DNA of 52,266 nt from Candidatus Latescibacterota bacterium (GTDB taxonomy: Bacteria > Krumholzibacteriota > Krumholzibacteriia > LZORAL124-64-63): contig JAUSBL010000014.1 in the NCBI GenBank assembly GCA_030658975.1, positions 1 to 52,266 of the forward strand, read 5' to 3'. The translations under genes and the position numbers were made by a program. The notes below the pieces were generated by a model, which saw only the letters and a program-made list of their open reading frames with translations, was not told where the DNA came from and made no database searches. Shown here piece after piece: positions 27,415-36,443 of this stretch. Positions within the stretch are counted from its first letter, which is position 1. The number at the start of each line of letters is the position of its first letter.

Positions 27415-28760
27415 AGAAGGTGCTGGTCCTGGGCGCGGGCATGGTGGCCCGGCCTCTGGTGCGCTACCTCCTGGACCGCGGCTTCGGCGTGACCCAGGGC
27501 GACCTCGCGCCGCAGCGCGCTTCGGCGATGATCGACGGCCACCCCCACGGGCGCGCGCTGGCCGTGGACGTGGGCGACACCGCCGCGGTGGCGACGCTGG
27601 TGGCCGCGCACGACCTGACGGTGAGCCTGGCGCCGCCGCCGTTCCACCCGACCGTGGCGCGTCTCTGCGTGGAGGCCGGCCGCCACATGGCCACCGCCTC
27701 CTACGTGGCGCCGGAGACGGCGGCCCTGGACGCCGCCGCCCGCGCCAGGGGCGTGCTGCTGCTGAACGAGACCGGCGTGGACCCTGGCATCGACCACATG
27801 TCGGCGATGCGCGTCATCGACGGTGTGCGCTCCCGCGGCGGGAGGCTGCTGTCGTTCCGCTCGTACTGCGGCGGCCTGCCGGCGCCGGAGGCGAACGACA
27901 ACCCCTTCGGCTACAAGTTCTCCTGGGCGCCCCGCGGCGTGCTGATGGCGGGGCGCAACGACGCCCGCTACCTGTCCCACGGCGAGCTCGTGACGGTGCC
28001 GGGGGCGCGGCTGTTCCGCGACATGCACCTGCTGCACGTCGAGGGGGCCGGGGACTTCGAGGCCTACCCCAACCGCGATTCGATCTCCTACATCGACATC
28101 TACGGTCTGCAGGGGATCCGCACCATGTTCCGCGGCACGCTGCGCAATCCCGGCTGGTGCGACTGCCTGCACCACTACGGGCGCCTCGGGCTGCTCGATC
28201 TGGCGGAGACCGGCCTCGCGCCGGCGACGGCGGCGGAACTGCTGCGGCGCCTGGCCGGGGGCGCGCCGGGCGAGCCCGCCGACGCGGCCGTCGCCCGCAG
28301 GCTGGGCCTTTGCCGCGACGCCCTGCCGGTCGCGAACCTGCGCTGGCTGGGGCTCTGCGACGAGACGCCGCTGGCGCGTGAGCGCGGTTGCCCGCTGGAC
28401 GTGCTGGGCGACGCCATGCTGGCGAAGCTGGTCTACGCGCCGGGCGAGCGCGACATGATCGCGATGAAGCACGAGTTCGTGGCGGCCCTGCCCGACGGCG
28501 GCCGCGAGCTGATCACCTCCAGCCTGGTCGCCTTCGGCGAGCCCGGCGGCGACTCGGCGATGGCCCGCACGGTTTCGCTGCCGCTGGCCGTCGCGGTGCG
28601 CCTGACGCTGGAGGGAGCGTTCTCGGCCCGCGGCGTCGTGCGGCCCGTGACCGCCGAATTCTACGGACCGATCCTCGGGGAGCTCGAGACTCTCGGCATC
28701 GTCTGCCGGGAGGAGACGGTAGGGACAGAGCGGAATTCCGGACACCAGGGAGGCGAGTGA
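27411..28760 (+). CDS. Saccharopine dehydrogenase (glutamate-forming)
   Basis: A 449-residue enzyme matching the SDH half of eukaryotic LKR/SDH. The N-terminal Rossmann motif is VLVLGAGMVARPLVRYL. NETGVDPGIDHMSAMRVID, FRSYCGGLPAPEANDNPFGYKFSWAPRGVL and YPNRDSISYIDIYGL are signature segments. It oxidises saccharopine to glutamate and 2-aminoadipate 6-semialdehyde. Translationally coupled to LKR through a 4-bp overlap; the two separate genes correspond to one fused gene in animals and plants. The catalytic region looks intact. Confidence 0.92.
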   Translation: MKKVLVLGAGMVARPLVRYLLDRGFGVTQGDLAPQRASAMIDGHPHGRALAVDVGDTAAVATLVAAHDLTVSLAPPPFHPTVARLCVEAGRHMATASYVAPETAALDAAARARGVLLLNETGVDPGIDHMSAMRVIDGVRSRGGRLLSFRSYCGGLPAPEANDNPFGYKFSWAPRGVLMAGRNDARYLSHGELVTVPGARLFRDMHLLHVEGAGDFEAYPNRDSISYIDIYGLQGIRTMFRGTLRNPGWCDCLHHYGRLGLLDLAETGLAPATAAELLRRLAGGAPGEPADAAVARRLGLCRDALPVANLRWLGLCDETPLARERGCPLDVLGDAMLAKLVYAPGERDMIAMKHEFVAALPDGGRELITSSLVAFGEPGGDSAMARTVSLPLAVAVRLTLEGAFSARGVVRPVTAEFYGPILGELETLGIVCREETVGTERNSGHQGGE

Positions 28761-28762
28761 CC

Positions 28763-30307
28763 ATGGCGACGCGTCAGCAGGTGAACAAGATCTTCAAGGC
28801 GCTGGATCTCGGGCGCGAGCTCAAGGGCGCCAACGCCGGCGGCGAGTGGTTCGCCGACAGCGGCGATTTCCTGGACGTCGTGGACCCGACGACCGGCACG
28901 GTGATCGCGCGCGTCGAACAGGCCTCCGCGAAGGACTACGAGAAGCTGATGCGCAAGGCCGAGGCGGCTTTCGTCCTCTGGCGCGAGGTGCCCGCGCCGC
29001 GGCGCGGCGAGGTCGTGCGGCAGCTGGGCGAGGCGCTGCGCGCGAAGAAGGAGGCGCTCGGGCAGCTGGTCTCCCTCGAGATGGGCAAGATCCTCACCGA
29101 GGGCCTGGGCGAGGTCCAGGAGATGATCGACATCTGCGACTACGCCGTCGGCCAGAGCCGCATGCTCAGCGGCCCGACGCTGCAGAGCGAGCGCCCCCGC
29201 CACCGCATGATGGAGCAGTGGCACCCGCTGGGCGTGATCGGCGTGATCACCGCCTTCAACTTCCCGGTCGCGGTCTGGGCCTGGAACAACGCGCTGGCCT
29301 GGGTCTGCGGCGACGTCGCCGTCTGGAAGCCCTCCAGCAAGACGCCGCTGTGCGCCATCGCCTGCCAGAACATCGCCAACGAGGTTTTCCGCCGCAACGG
29401 CGTGCCGCAGGGCGTGTCCTGCGCGGTGATCGGTCGCGGCGCGGTCATCGGCGAGCGCCTGGTCGCCGACGCGCGCGTGCCCCTGATCTCGGCCACCGGC
29501 AGCACCCGCATGGGCAAGCGCATCGGCGCCGTCGTCGGCGAGCGCCTCGGCAGCACCATCCTCGAACTGGGCGGCAACAACGCGCTGGTGATCTCGGAGA
29601 AGGCCGACCTGACCTGCGCGCTGGCCAGCGCCTTCTTCGGCGCCGTCGGCACCGCCGGGCAGCGCTGCACCTCGACCCGCCGCCTGATCATCCACGAGTC
29701 GATCTACGACGTGTTCCTCAAGAAGCTCGTCGCCAACTACCGCAAGGTGCGCATCGGCGACCCCCTGGACCCCGCGACGCTGATGGGGCCGCTGATCGAC
29801 GAGGGCGCCGTGGCCGACTACGAGGCGGCCGTCAAGGCGGCCAAGGCGCAGGGCGGCCGCGTCGTCTACGGCGGCAAGGCGCTGGACCCGCCCTTCGGCC
29901 ACCGGACCTTCGTCCTGCCGACCATCGTCGAGATCGCCAACGACGCGCCGATCGTGCAGACCGAAACCTTCGCGCCTATCCTCTACGTCATGAAGTACCG
30001 CAACTTCGAGGAAGCGCTGGCCCTGCACAACGGCGTGCCGCAGGGCCTGTCTTCGGGGATCTTCACCGACAGCGTGGCCGAGGCCGAGACGTTCACCAGC
30101 TTCCGCGGCTCGGACTGCGGCATCGCCAACGTGAACATCGGCACCTCGGGCGCGGAGATCGGCGGCGCCTTCGGCGGCGAGAAGGAGACCGGCGGGGGCC
30201 GCGAGTCGGGCTCCGACTGCTGGAAGTCCTACATGCGCCGCCAGACCAACACGATCAACTGGGGCGGCGAGGTCCACCTGGCGCAGGGAGTGGAGTTCCA
30301 GCCCTGA
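28763..30307 (+). CDS. Aminoadipate-semialdehyde dehydrogenase, ALDH7-like
   Basis: A 514-residue aldehyde dehydrogenase of the ALDH7A1 (antiquitin) type. FNFPVAVWAWNNALAWVCGD, the catalytic Glu in ILELGGNNALVI and the nucleophile Cys in GTAGQRCTSTRRLIIH are all present, as is the C-terminal GEKETGGGRESGSDCWKSYMRRQTNTINW that is diagnostic for this subgroup. It oxidises 2-aminoadipate semialdehyde, the product of the preceding gene, to 2-aminoadipate. Only 2 bp separate it from saccharopine dehydrogenase, which supports the substrate assignment. GGGAGG precedes the ATG. Confidence 0.92.
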   Translation: MATRQQVNKIFKALDLGRELKGANAGGEWFADSGDFLDVVDPTTGTVIARVEQASAKDYEKLMRKAEAAFVLWREVPAPRRGEVVRQLGEALRAKKEALGQLVSLEMGKILTEGLGEVQEMIDICDYAVGQSRMLSGPTLQSERPRHRMMEQWHPLGVIGVITAFNFPVAVWAWNNALAWVCGDVAVWKPSSKTPLCAIACQNIANEVFRRNGVPQGVSCAVIGRGAVIGERLVADARVPLISATGSTRMGKRIGAVVGERLGSTILELGGNNALVISEKADLTCALASAFFGAVGTAGQRCTSTRRLIIHESIYDVFLKKLVANYRKVRIGDPLDPATLMGPLIDEGAVADYEAAVKAAKAQGGRVVYGGKALDPPFGHRTFVLPTIVEIANDAPIVQTETFAPILYVMKYRNFEEALALHNGVPQGLSSGIFTDSVAEAETFTSFRGSDCGIANVNIGTSGAEIGGAFGGEKETGGGRESGSDCWKSYMRRQTNTINWGGEVHLAQGVEFQP

Positions 30308-30341
30308 CCGGAACGACAGGCGGCGCGACACGGAGGCGACG

Positions 30342-33338
30342 ATGGCGACACGGGCCTCGCGCGACCAGGCCCTCGAGGAGGCCTGGTCCCGCCTCAAGGA
30401 CATCACCTACGACCGCGAGGCCGGCTTCGAGCAGCTGATCAAGCGCCGTGTCCGCAACATCCTGCTCGTGGCCAGCCTCTACGACGCCTTCACCCTGGAG
30501 GAGGGCGGCCGCCTGACCGAGGTCATGCTGGCGGAGTACCGCGAGCTGAACCTCAGCGCGGCGCCCCAGATCCGGCGGGCCATCGGCGGGGCGGAGGCGC
30601 TCGAGCTCCTGGGCGCCAGCGACTACGACCTGCTGCTGACCATGACCCGCATCGGGGACATGGACGCCTGCACCCTGGCCCGCCGGGCCAAGGAGCTCAA
30701 ACCCGAGCTGCCGGTCGTCGTCCTGGGCTACAACGACCGCGAGCTGGAGACGCTCGCCGACCGGGATGCCGGGGCCGTCGACCGCTCCTTCATCTGGACC
30801 GGCGACGTGCGGCTCCTGCTGGCCATCGTGAAGCAGGTCGAGGACAGCTGGAACGTGGACGACGACACGCGCACCAGCGACGTGCGCTGCATCCTGCTGG
30901 TCGAGGACTCGGTCCGCTTCTACTCGGTCTACCTGCCCATGCTCTACACCGAGGTCATGCGGCAGACCCAGGAGCTGATGGCCGACAGCGTCAACCTGTC
31001 GCAGAAGCTCCTGCGCATGCGGGCCCGCCCCAAGATCCTGTTCGCCACCGATTTCGAGCAGGCGCTCGACCTCCACGGGCGCTATCGCGAGTACCTGCTC
31101 GGCGCCGTCTGCGACGCCCGCTTCCCCTGGGCCGGTGAGCTGCGCGCCGACGCGGGCCTCGAACTGGTGCGGCGGCTGAAGCGGGACGACCCGCTGCTGC
31201 CGGTGGTGATCCAGTCTTCGGAGCCCGACGGACGGGCGGCCGCGGAGGCGGCCGGCGCCCTGTTCCTGCACAAGCAGTCGACCAGCCTGCTGATGGAGCT
31301 GCGCGGCCTCATGCGCGACCAGTTCGGCTTCGGGGACTTCGTGTTCCGCCTGCCGGACGGCACCGAGGTGGGGCGCGCCCACAACTCGCGTTCGCTGCTG
31401 CGCGAGATCGCCCGCGTGCCCGACGAGTCGCTGATGTTCCACGCGCGGCGCGACCACTTTTCCAACTGGTTCCGCGCCCGCACCAAGTTCGCGCTGGCCA
31501 ACCTGATCAAGCCGCTGAAGGCGAGCCAGTTCGCCTCGGCCGGCGAGCTGCGCGAGTTCCTGGTCGAGACGGTCAGCTGGTACCGGGAGCAGTCGCGGCG
31601 CGGCGTGATCGCCGACTTTTCGCGCCGCGAGTTCGACGCGGCCAGCGGCTTCACGCGCATCGGCACCGGCTCGCTCGGCGGCAAGGCCCGCGGCCTGGCC
31701 TTCATGGACCACGTCCTGAGCCGTTACGGCATCGGCGACCAGTTCCCGGGGCTGCGGCTGCGGGTGCCCCCGACCGCGGTCGTCGCCACCGACGTCTTCG
31801 ACGCCTTCCTGGACCAGGGCCGGCTGCGCGATCTGGCCCTGCACTCCGACGACGACGAGGCCGTCGCCGCGGCCTTCCTGGCCGCCGACCTGCCCGCGCC
31901 CATCCACGACGACCTGCGCATCTTCCTGGAGCAGGTGCGCTACCCGCTCGCGGTGCGCTCGTCCAGCCAGCTCGAGGACGCGCAGCACCAGCCCTTCGCA
32001 GGCGTCTACAAGACCTACATGATCCCCAACTCGCACCCCGATCCCACGGTGCGACTCAACCAGTTATGTCACACCATCAAGCTGGTTTACGCCTCCACCT
32101 TCACGCGCGGCGCGAAGACCTATCTGGCCGCCACGAGCAACCTGGTGGAGGAGGAGAAGATGGGGGTGATCATCCAGCAGGTGGTCGGCCGGAGCCACGA
32201 GCACTGGGTGTACCCCGATTTCGCCGGCGTGGCCCACTCGACCAACCACTACCCGACGGAAGCGATGCGCCCCGAGGACGGGGTCGCGCTGGTGGCCCTC
32301 GGACTGGGCCGCACCGTGGTCGAGGGCGGCCAGTGCCTGCGCTTCTCGCCGCGCGCGCCGCGCCGCCTCTACCAGTTCTCGACCATCGGCGACACCCTGT
32401 CCAACAGCCAGCGCACCTTCCAGGCCCTGGACGTCGGCGATCCCGACGCCTACCCGACCCTGCGCGAGGACGCCAACGTGGACGTGCTCGATCTGGAGGT
32501 CGCCGAGCGGCACGGCACCCTGCACGCCGTGGGCTCGGTCTACGATCCCGAGAACGAAGCCGTCTACGACGGGATCGGGCGGGCGGGTCCCCGCCTGGTG
32601 ACCTTCGCCCACGTGCTGAAGGCGGAACTCTACCCGCTGGCCGACGTGCTCGCCTTCCTGCTGGAACTGGGGCGGCGCTGCATGAGCTGCGCCGTGGAAC
32701 TGGAGTTCGCGGCGAACCTGCCGTCCGGCGGCGAGCCGGCGGAGTTCGGCCTGCTGCAGATCCGGCCGCTGGCCGCTGAGATGGCGTCGCCGCGCATCCC
32801 CGACGGGATGGCGACGCGCGCCGACGTCGTGATCGCGACCGACGTGGCGCTGGGGAACGGCACCTACGACGACATCCACGACGTGGTGCTGGTGGATCCC
32901 GGCCGCTTCGACCGCGGCTGCACGCCGGCGATCGCGGACGAGGTCGGCGCGCTGGACCGGCGCCTGCGCGCCGAAGGCCGGCCTTACCTGCTGATCGGGC
33001 CCGGCCGCTGGGGCTCGAGCGACCGCTGGCTGGGCGTGCCGGTGGAGTGGTCGCAGATCTCCGGCGCCGCGGTGATCGTCGAGACCGACCTCGACGACTT
33101 CCGCGTGACCCCGAGCCAGGGGACGCACTTCTTCCAGAACCTGACGTCGTTCCGGGTCGGGTACCTGACCGTCAACGCCAGCAGCGGCGGCGGCAAGCTC
33201 GACTGGGACTGGCTGCTCGGCCAGACTCCCGCCGCCTGTACGGCCCACCTGAACCACCTGCGTCTCGAGGCCCCCCTGCAGGTGCTGATCGACGGGCGTT
33301 CCCGCCGCGGCGTGGTGCTGCGGCCGCAATCCGCCTGA
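30342..33338 (+). CDS. Receiver-receiver-ATP-grasp protein (PEP synthase N-domain-like), paralogue 1
   Basis: A 998-residue multidomain protein. Residues about 38-170 look like a response-regulator receiver with the acceptor Asp lost (DLLLTMTRIGDMDA). Residues about 183-330 look like a second receiver that keeps acidic EDS, a candidate acceptor Asp in LLGAVCDARFP and the conserved Lys in LFLHKQST. From about 440 follows the PEP/pyruvate dikinase N-terminal ATP-grasp domain (SLGGKARGLAFM, LAVRSSSQLEDAQHQPFAGVYKT), then a shared C-terminal domain with GPGRWGSSDRWLGVPVEW near 886 and SQGTHFFQNL near 925. No phospho-His domain and no PEP-binding barrel follow, so it is not a PEP synthase. It lies 34 bp after the ALDH7 gene. 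Function unknown; a phosphorylation-controlled kinase or ATP sensor is inferred. Confidence 0.82.
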   Translation: MATRASRDQALEEAWSRLKDITYDREAGFEQLIKRRVRNILLVASLYDAFTLEEGGRLTEVMLAEYRELNLSAAPQIRRAIGGAEALELLGASDYDLLLTMTRIGDMDACTLARRAKELKPELPVVVLGYNDRELETLADRDAGAVDRSFIWTGDVRLLLAIVKQVEDSWNVDDDTRTSDVRCILLVEDSVRFYSVYLPMLYTEVMRQTQELMADSVNLSQKLLRMRARPKILFATDFEQALDLHGRYREYLLGAVCDARFPWAGELRADAGLELVRRLKRDDPLLPVVIQSSEPDGRAAAEAAGALFLHKQSTSLLMELRGLMRDQFGFGDFVFRLPDGTEVGRAHNSRSLLREIARVPDESLMFHARRDHFSNWFRARTKFALANLIKPLKASQFASAGELREFLVETVSWYREQSRRGVIADFSRREFDAASGFTRIGTGSLGGKARGLAFMDHVLSRYGIGDQFPGLRLRVPPTAVVATDVFDAFLDQGRLRDLALHSDDDEAVAAAFLAADLPAPIHDDLRIFLEQVRYPLAVRSSSQLEDAQHQPFAGVYKTYMIPNSHPDPTVRLNQLCHTIKLVYASTFTRGAKTYLAATSNLVEEEKMGVIIQQVVGRSHEHWVYPDFAGVAHSTNHYPTEAMRPEDGVALVALGLGRTVVEGGQCLRFSPRAPRRLYQFSTIGDTLSNSQRTFQALDVGDPDAYPTLREDANVDVLDLEVAERHGTLHAVGSVYDPENEAVYDGIGRAGPRLVTFAHVLKAELYPLADVLAFLLELGRRCMSCAVELEFAANLPSGGEPAEFGLLQIRPLAAEMASPRIPDGMATRADVVIATDVALGNGTYDDIHDVVLVDPGRFDRGCTPAIADEVGALDRRLRAEGRPYLLIGPGRWGSSDRWLGVPVEWSQISGAAVIVETDLDDFRVTPSQGTHFFQNLTSFRVGYLTVNASSGGGKLDWDWLLGQTPAACTAHLNHLRLEAPLQVLIDGRSRRGVVLRPQSA

Positions 33339-33385
33339 CCCGGGCTCCCGGGAGCCCGAGCGGCGAACCAACCACGAGGTGTGCG

Positions 33386-34675
33386 ATGACCGCGGATCGA
33401 GCCTTCAACGCCTTCGCCATGGCCCAGTCCCAGTTCGACAAGATCGCCGACCTGATCGGGCTGGACGCCGGTACCCGCGCCTACCTGCGCACGCCGGCCC
33501 GCGAGCGGCGCTTCACGATCCCGGTGCGCATGGACGACGGGCGGATCGAGGTCTTCGAGGGGTTCCGCATCGTCCACAACGACGCGCGCGGCCCGGCCAA
33601 GGGCGGCGTGCGCTTCCACCCGCACGAGACGATCGACACGGTGCGGGCCATCGCCATGTGGATGACTTGGAAGTGCGCCGTGGTCGACATCCCGCTGGGC
33701 GGCAGCGAGGGCGGCGTGGTCTGCGACCCCCACCACCTCGGGCCGCGCGAGCAGGAGGCGCTCTGCCGCGGCTGGGTCCGCCAGCTCGGCCGCGAACTGT
33801 CGCCCGAGACCGACGTGCCGGCCCCGGACGTGATGACCGGCCCGCAGCACATGCTCTGGATGCTCGACGAGTACGAGACGATGCGCAGCGGCCGCTACCC
33901 CGGCCAGTTCACGGGCAAGCCGGTGGGCATGGGCGGCTCGCGCGGGCGGCTGCAGTCCACGGGCTACGGCCTGGTCTACGTGCTGCGCGAGGCGCTCAAG
34001 GAACTGGGCGTGCGTCCCGACGCCACCACGGCCAGCGTGCAGGGCTTCGGCAACGTGGCCCAGCACGCCATCGAGCTGTACGGGCGCATCGGCGGGCGCA
34101 CCGTGGCGGTGTCCTGCTGGGACGAAGGCCGTGGCGAGGCGGCCACCTACCGCCGCGACGGGGGAGTCGACCTGGCCGAGCTGCGCGGCATGACCGACCG
34201 CTACGGCGGCATCGACCGCGCGCGCGCCGTGGCCGCGGGCTACGACGCGTTGCCGGGCGAGGCCTGGCTCGAGCAGGACGTCGACATCCTGATGCCCTGC
34301 GCCCTGGAGAACCAGATCACCGCCGACAACGCCGGCCGCGTGCACCCGCGCGTCCGCCTCGTCCTGGAAGGCGCGAACGGCCCCACCGCGCCGGAGGCCG
34401 ACGAGATCCTGCGCGGCCGCGGCGTGACCGTCCTGCCCGACTTCCTGGCCAACGCCGGCGGGGTGACCTGCAGCTACTTCGAACAGGTCCAGAGCAACAT
34501 GAACTACTATTGGGAGATGGACGAGGTCCTCGGCAAGCTGGACCAGAAGATGACCGCCGCCTACATCGCGGTCGCCGACCTCGCGCGGCGCCAGGAACTT
34601 TCCCTGCGCGACGCCGCCTACGTGCTGGCGATCAACCGGGTGGCGTCGGCCTGCCGCGACCGCGGCTGGCTGTGA
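33386..34675 (+). CDS. Glutamate dehydrogenase-like protein lacking the catalytic lysine
   Basis: A 429-residue Glu/Leu/Phe/Val dehydrogenase family member. Substrate-binding Lys72 (GPAKGGVRFHP) and Lys96 (MTWK), Asp148 (TDVPAPD) and the NAD-binding part (SVQGFGNVAQHA) are kept. The segment that normally reads GG-(G/A)-K-GG reads PLGGSEGGVVCDP: codon 108 is GAG (Glu) where the family has the catalytic Lys (Lys125 in the intact GdhA at 40717). Catalysis should be abolished or changed. In Thermus thermophilus a non-catalytic GDH subunit regulates a catalytic one, so a regulatory role is plausible. It is enclosed between two ATP-grasp genes in the lysine operon. ATG with GAGGT upstream. Confidence 0.88.
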   Translation: MTADRAFNAFAMAQSQFDKIADLIGLDAGTRAYLRTPARERRFTIPVRMDDGRIEVFEGFRIVHNDARGPAKGGVRFHPHETIDTVRAIAMWMTWKCAVVDIPLGGSEGGVVCDPHHLGPREQEALCRGWVRQLGRELSPETDVPAPDVMTGPQHMLWMLDEYETMRSGRYPGQFTGKPVGMGGSRGRLQSTGYGLVYVLREALKELGVRPDATTASVQGFGNVAQHAIELYGRIGGRTVAVSCWDEGRGEAATYRRDGGVDLAELRGMTDRYGGIDRARAVAAGYDALPGEAWLEQDVDILMPCALENQITADNAGRVHPRVRLVLEGANGPTAPEADEILRGRGVTVLPDFLANAGGVTCSYFEQVQSNMNYYWEMDEVLGKLDQKMTAAYIAVADLARRQELSLRDAAYVLAINRVASACRDRGWL

Positions 34676-34700
34676 CCCGCAGGACCGGGAGGGGTACGAC

Positions 34701-36443
34701 GTGACGATGGTCTCCCGCGATTCCGTGCCCGCGTTCGACCGCCGCTTCTTCGACGGCGACGCCGCGGTGTCGCGCATCGGGGAGGGCGAGCTCGGCGGCA
34801 AGGCGGCCAGCCTCGTGCTCATGGCGCGGGACATCCTCGGCCGCTTCGACGGCGCCGCGTGCCCCGGCATCCGCGTCGACGTGCCGCGGCTGGTGGTCCT
34901 GACCACCGACGTCTTCCGCGCCTTCGTGTCCGAGAACGGCCTGGCGGATGCGGTCTACGGCGACGCCACCGACGACCGCATCGCCCACGCCTGCCAGCGC
35001 GCGGAGCTGCCGGCCCAGTTCGTGGGGGACCTGCGCGCCCTGGTCGAGGGCGTGCACTCGCCGCTGGCGGTGCGCTCGTCGAGCCTGCTGGAGGACGCGC
35101 TGGCGCACCCGTTCGCCGGCGTCTACGCCACCAAGATGATCCCGAACAACCAGCACGATCCGGACACGCGCTTCCGCAAGCTGGCCGAGGCGGTCAAGTT
35201 CGTCATCGCGTCGACCTTCTTCCGCCAGCCGCGCGACTACATGCGCTCGATCGACCGCGACCCGCGCGAGGAGGCGATGGCGGTCGTGGTGCAGGAAATC
35301 GTCGGGCTGCGCCACGGCGACCTCTTCTACCCCTCCCTCTCGGGGGTCGGCCGTTCCTACAGCTATTACCCCATCGGCCGCGCGCGCCCCGAGGACGGCG
35401 TCGTCAACCTGGCGCTCGGCCTGGGCAAGGCCATCGTCGACGGCGGCCTGACCTGGTCCTACTCGCCGGCCCGGCCGCGCGTCGGCCCGCCGTTCAACGG
35501 GCTGGGAGACATGGTCAAGAACACCCAGACCTCGTTCTGGGGCGTGAACATGGGGACGCCGCCGCCGCCCGATCCGGTGCGCGAGACGGAATTCCTGGTG
35601 CAGTCGGACCTGGCCCGCGCCGAGTCCGACGGCGCCCTGGACCACCTGGTGTCCACTTTCGACCCGGCCAGCGACCGCCTGCGCTGCGGCCTGCTGTCCG
35701 GCGGCGCGCGCGTGCTGGACTTCTCGCCCATCCTGGATGCCGGCGTCCTGCCGCTGAACGAAGCGGTGAAGCAGCTGCTGCGCCTGGCCAAAGAGGCCCT
35801 CGGCGCCGACGTGGAGATCGAGTTCGCGCTGACCTTCGGACAGGGCGGCGAACCCGCGCGGCTGGGCCTGCTGCAGGCGCGGCCGATGCAGGTGGCCGTC
35901 GGCGAGGTGACCGTCGGGCAGGACGAGCTGGACGGACCGGGGGTCCTGCTGGCCTCCGAGATCGTGCTGGGTCACGGCGCCCGCGCGGACCTGCAGGACG
36001 TCGTCTACGTGAAGCCCGCCGTCTTCGAGGCCCGCCACACGCCGCGCATCGCCGCGGAGCTGGAGCGCATCAACGTCGCCCTGCAGGCTGAGCGGCGGCC
36101 CTACCTGCTGATCGGCTTCGGCCGCTGGGGCAGCTCCGACCCCTGGCTGGGCGTGCCGGTCGACTGGAGCCAGATCTCCCAGGCCCGCGTGCTGGTGGAG
36201 GCCACGCTGCCGGACATGAGCCCCGACCTGAGCCAGGGCTCCCACTTCTTCCACAACCTGATCAGCTTCGGCGTGCAGTACCTGTCGGTGCCGCACACCG
36301 GCGGCCGGGCCGTCGACTGGGCCTGGCTGGACGCGCTGCCGCCCGTGCACGAGGGCGACCTCGTGCGCCACGTCCGCACCCCGCGACCGCTGGACGTCCG
36401 CGTCGACGGGCGCGCCCGCAGGGGAGTGATCCGCCATGACTGA
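34701..36443 (+). CDS. Stand-alone PEP synthase N-domain-like ATP-grasp protein, paralogue 2
   Basis: A 580-residue protein, the simplest of the three paralogues. It begins almost at once with the ATP-grasp domain (GEGELGGKAASLVLM near 30, SPLAVRSSSLLEDALAHPFAGVYATKM near 121) and ends with the shared domain carrying LIGFGRWGSSDPWLGVPVDW near 472 and SQGSHFFHNL near 512. No sensory domain, no phospho-His domain and no PEP-binding barrel. Start GTG 34701 (GGGAGGGG upstream) with ATG 34707 as an alternative. Its last 8 bp overlap the next gene, so the two products are probably made together. Function unknown. Confidence 0.82.
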   Translation: MTMVSRDSVPAFDRRFFDGDAAVSRIGEGELGGKAASLVLMARDILGRFDGAACPGIRVDVPRLVVLTTDVFRAFVSENGLADAVYGDATDDRIAHACQRAELPAQFVGDLRALVEGVHSPLAVRSSSLLEDALAHPFAGVYATKMIPNNQHDPDTRFRKLAEAVKFVIASTFFRQPRDYMRSIDRDPREEAMAVVVQEIVGLRHGDLFYPSLSGVGRSYSYYPIGRARPEDGVVNLALGLGKAIVDGGLTWSYSPARPRVGPPFNGLGDMVKNTQTSFWGVNMGTPPPPDPVRETEFLVQSDLARAESDGALDHLVSTFDPASDRLRCGLLSGGARVLDFSPILDAGVLPLNEAVKQLLRLAKEALGADVEIEFALTFGQGGEPARLGLLQARPMQVAVGEVTVGQDELDGPGVLLASEIVLGHGARADLQDVVYVKPAVFEARHTPRIAAELERINVALQAERRPYLLIGFGRWGSSDPWLGVPVDWSQISQARVLVEATLPDMSPDLSQGSHFFHNLISFGVQYLSVPHTGGRAVDWAWLDALPPVHEGDLVRHVRTPRPLDVRVDGRARRGVIRHD

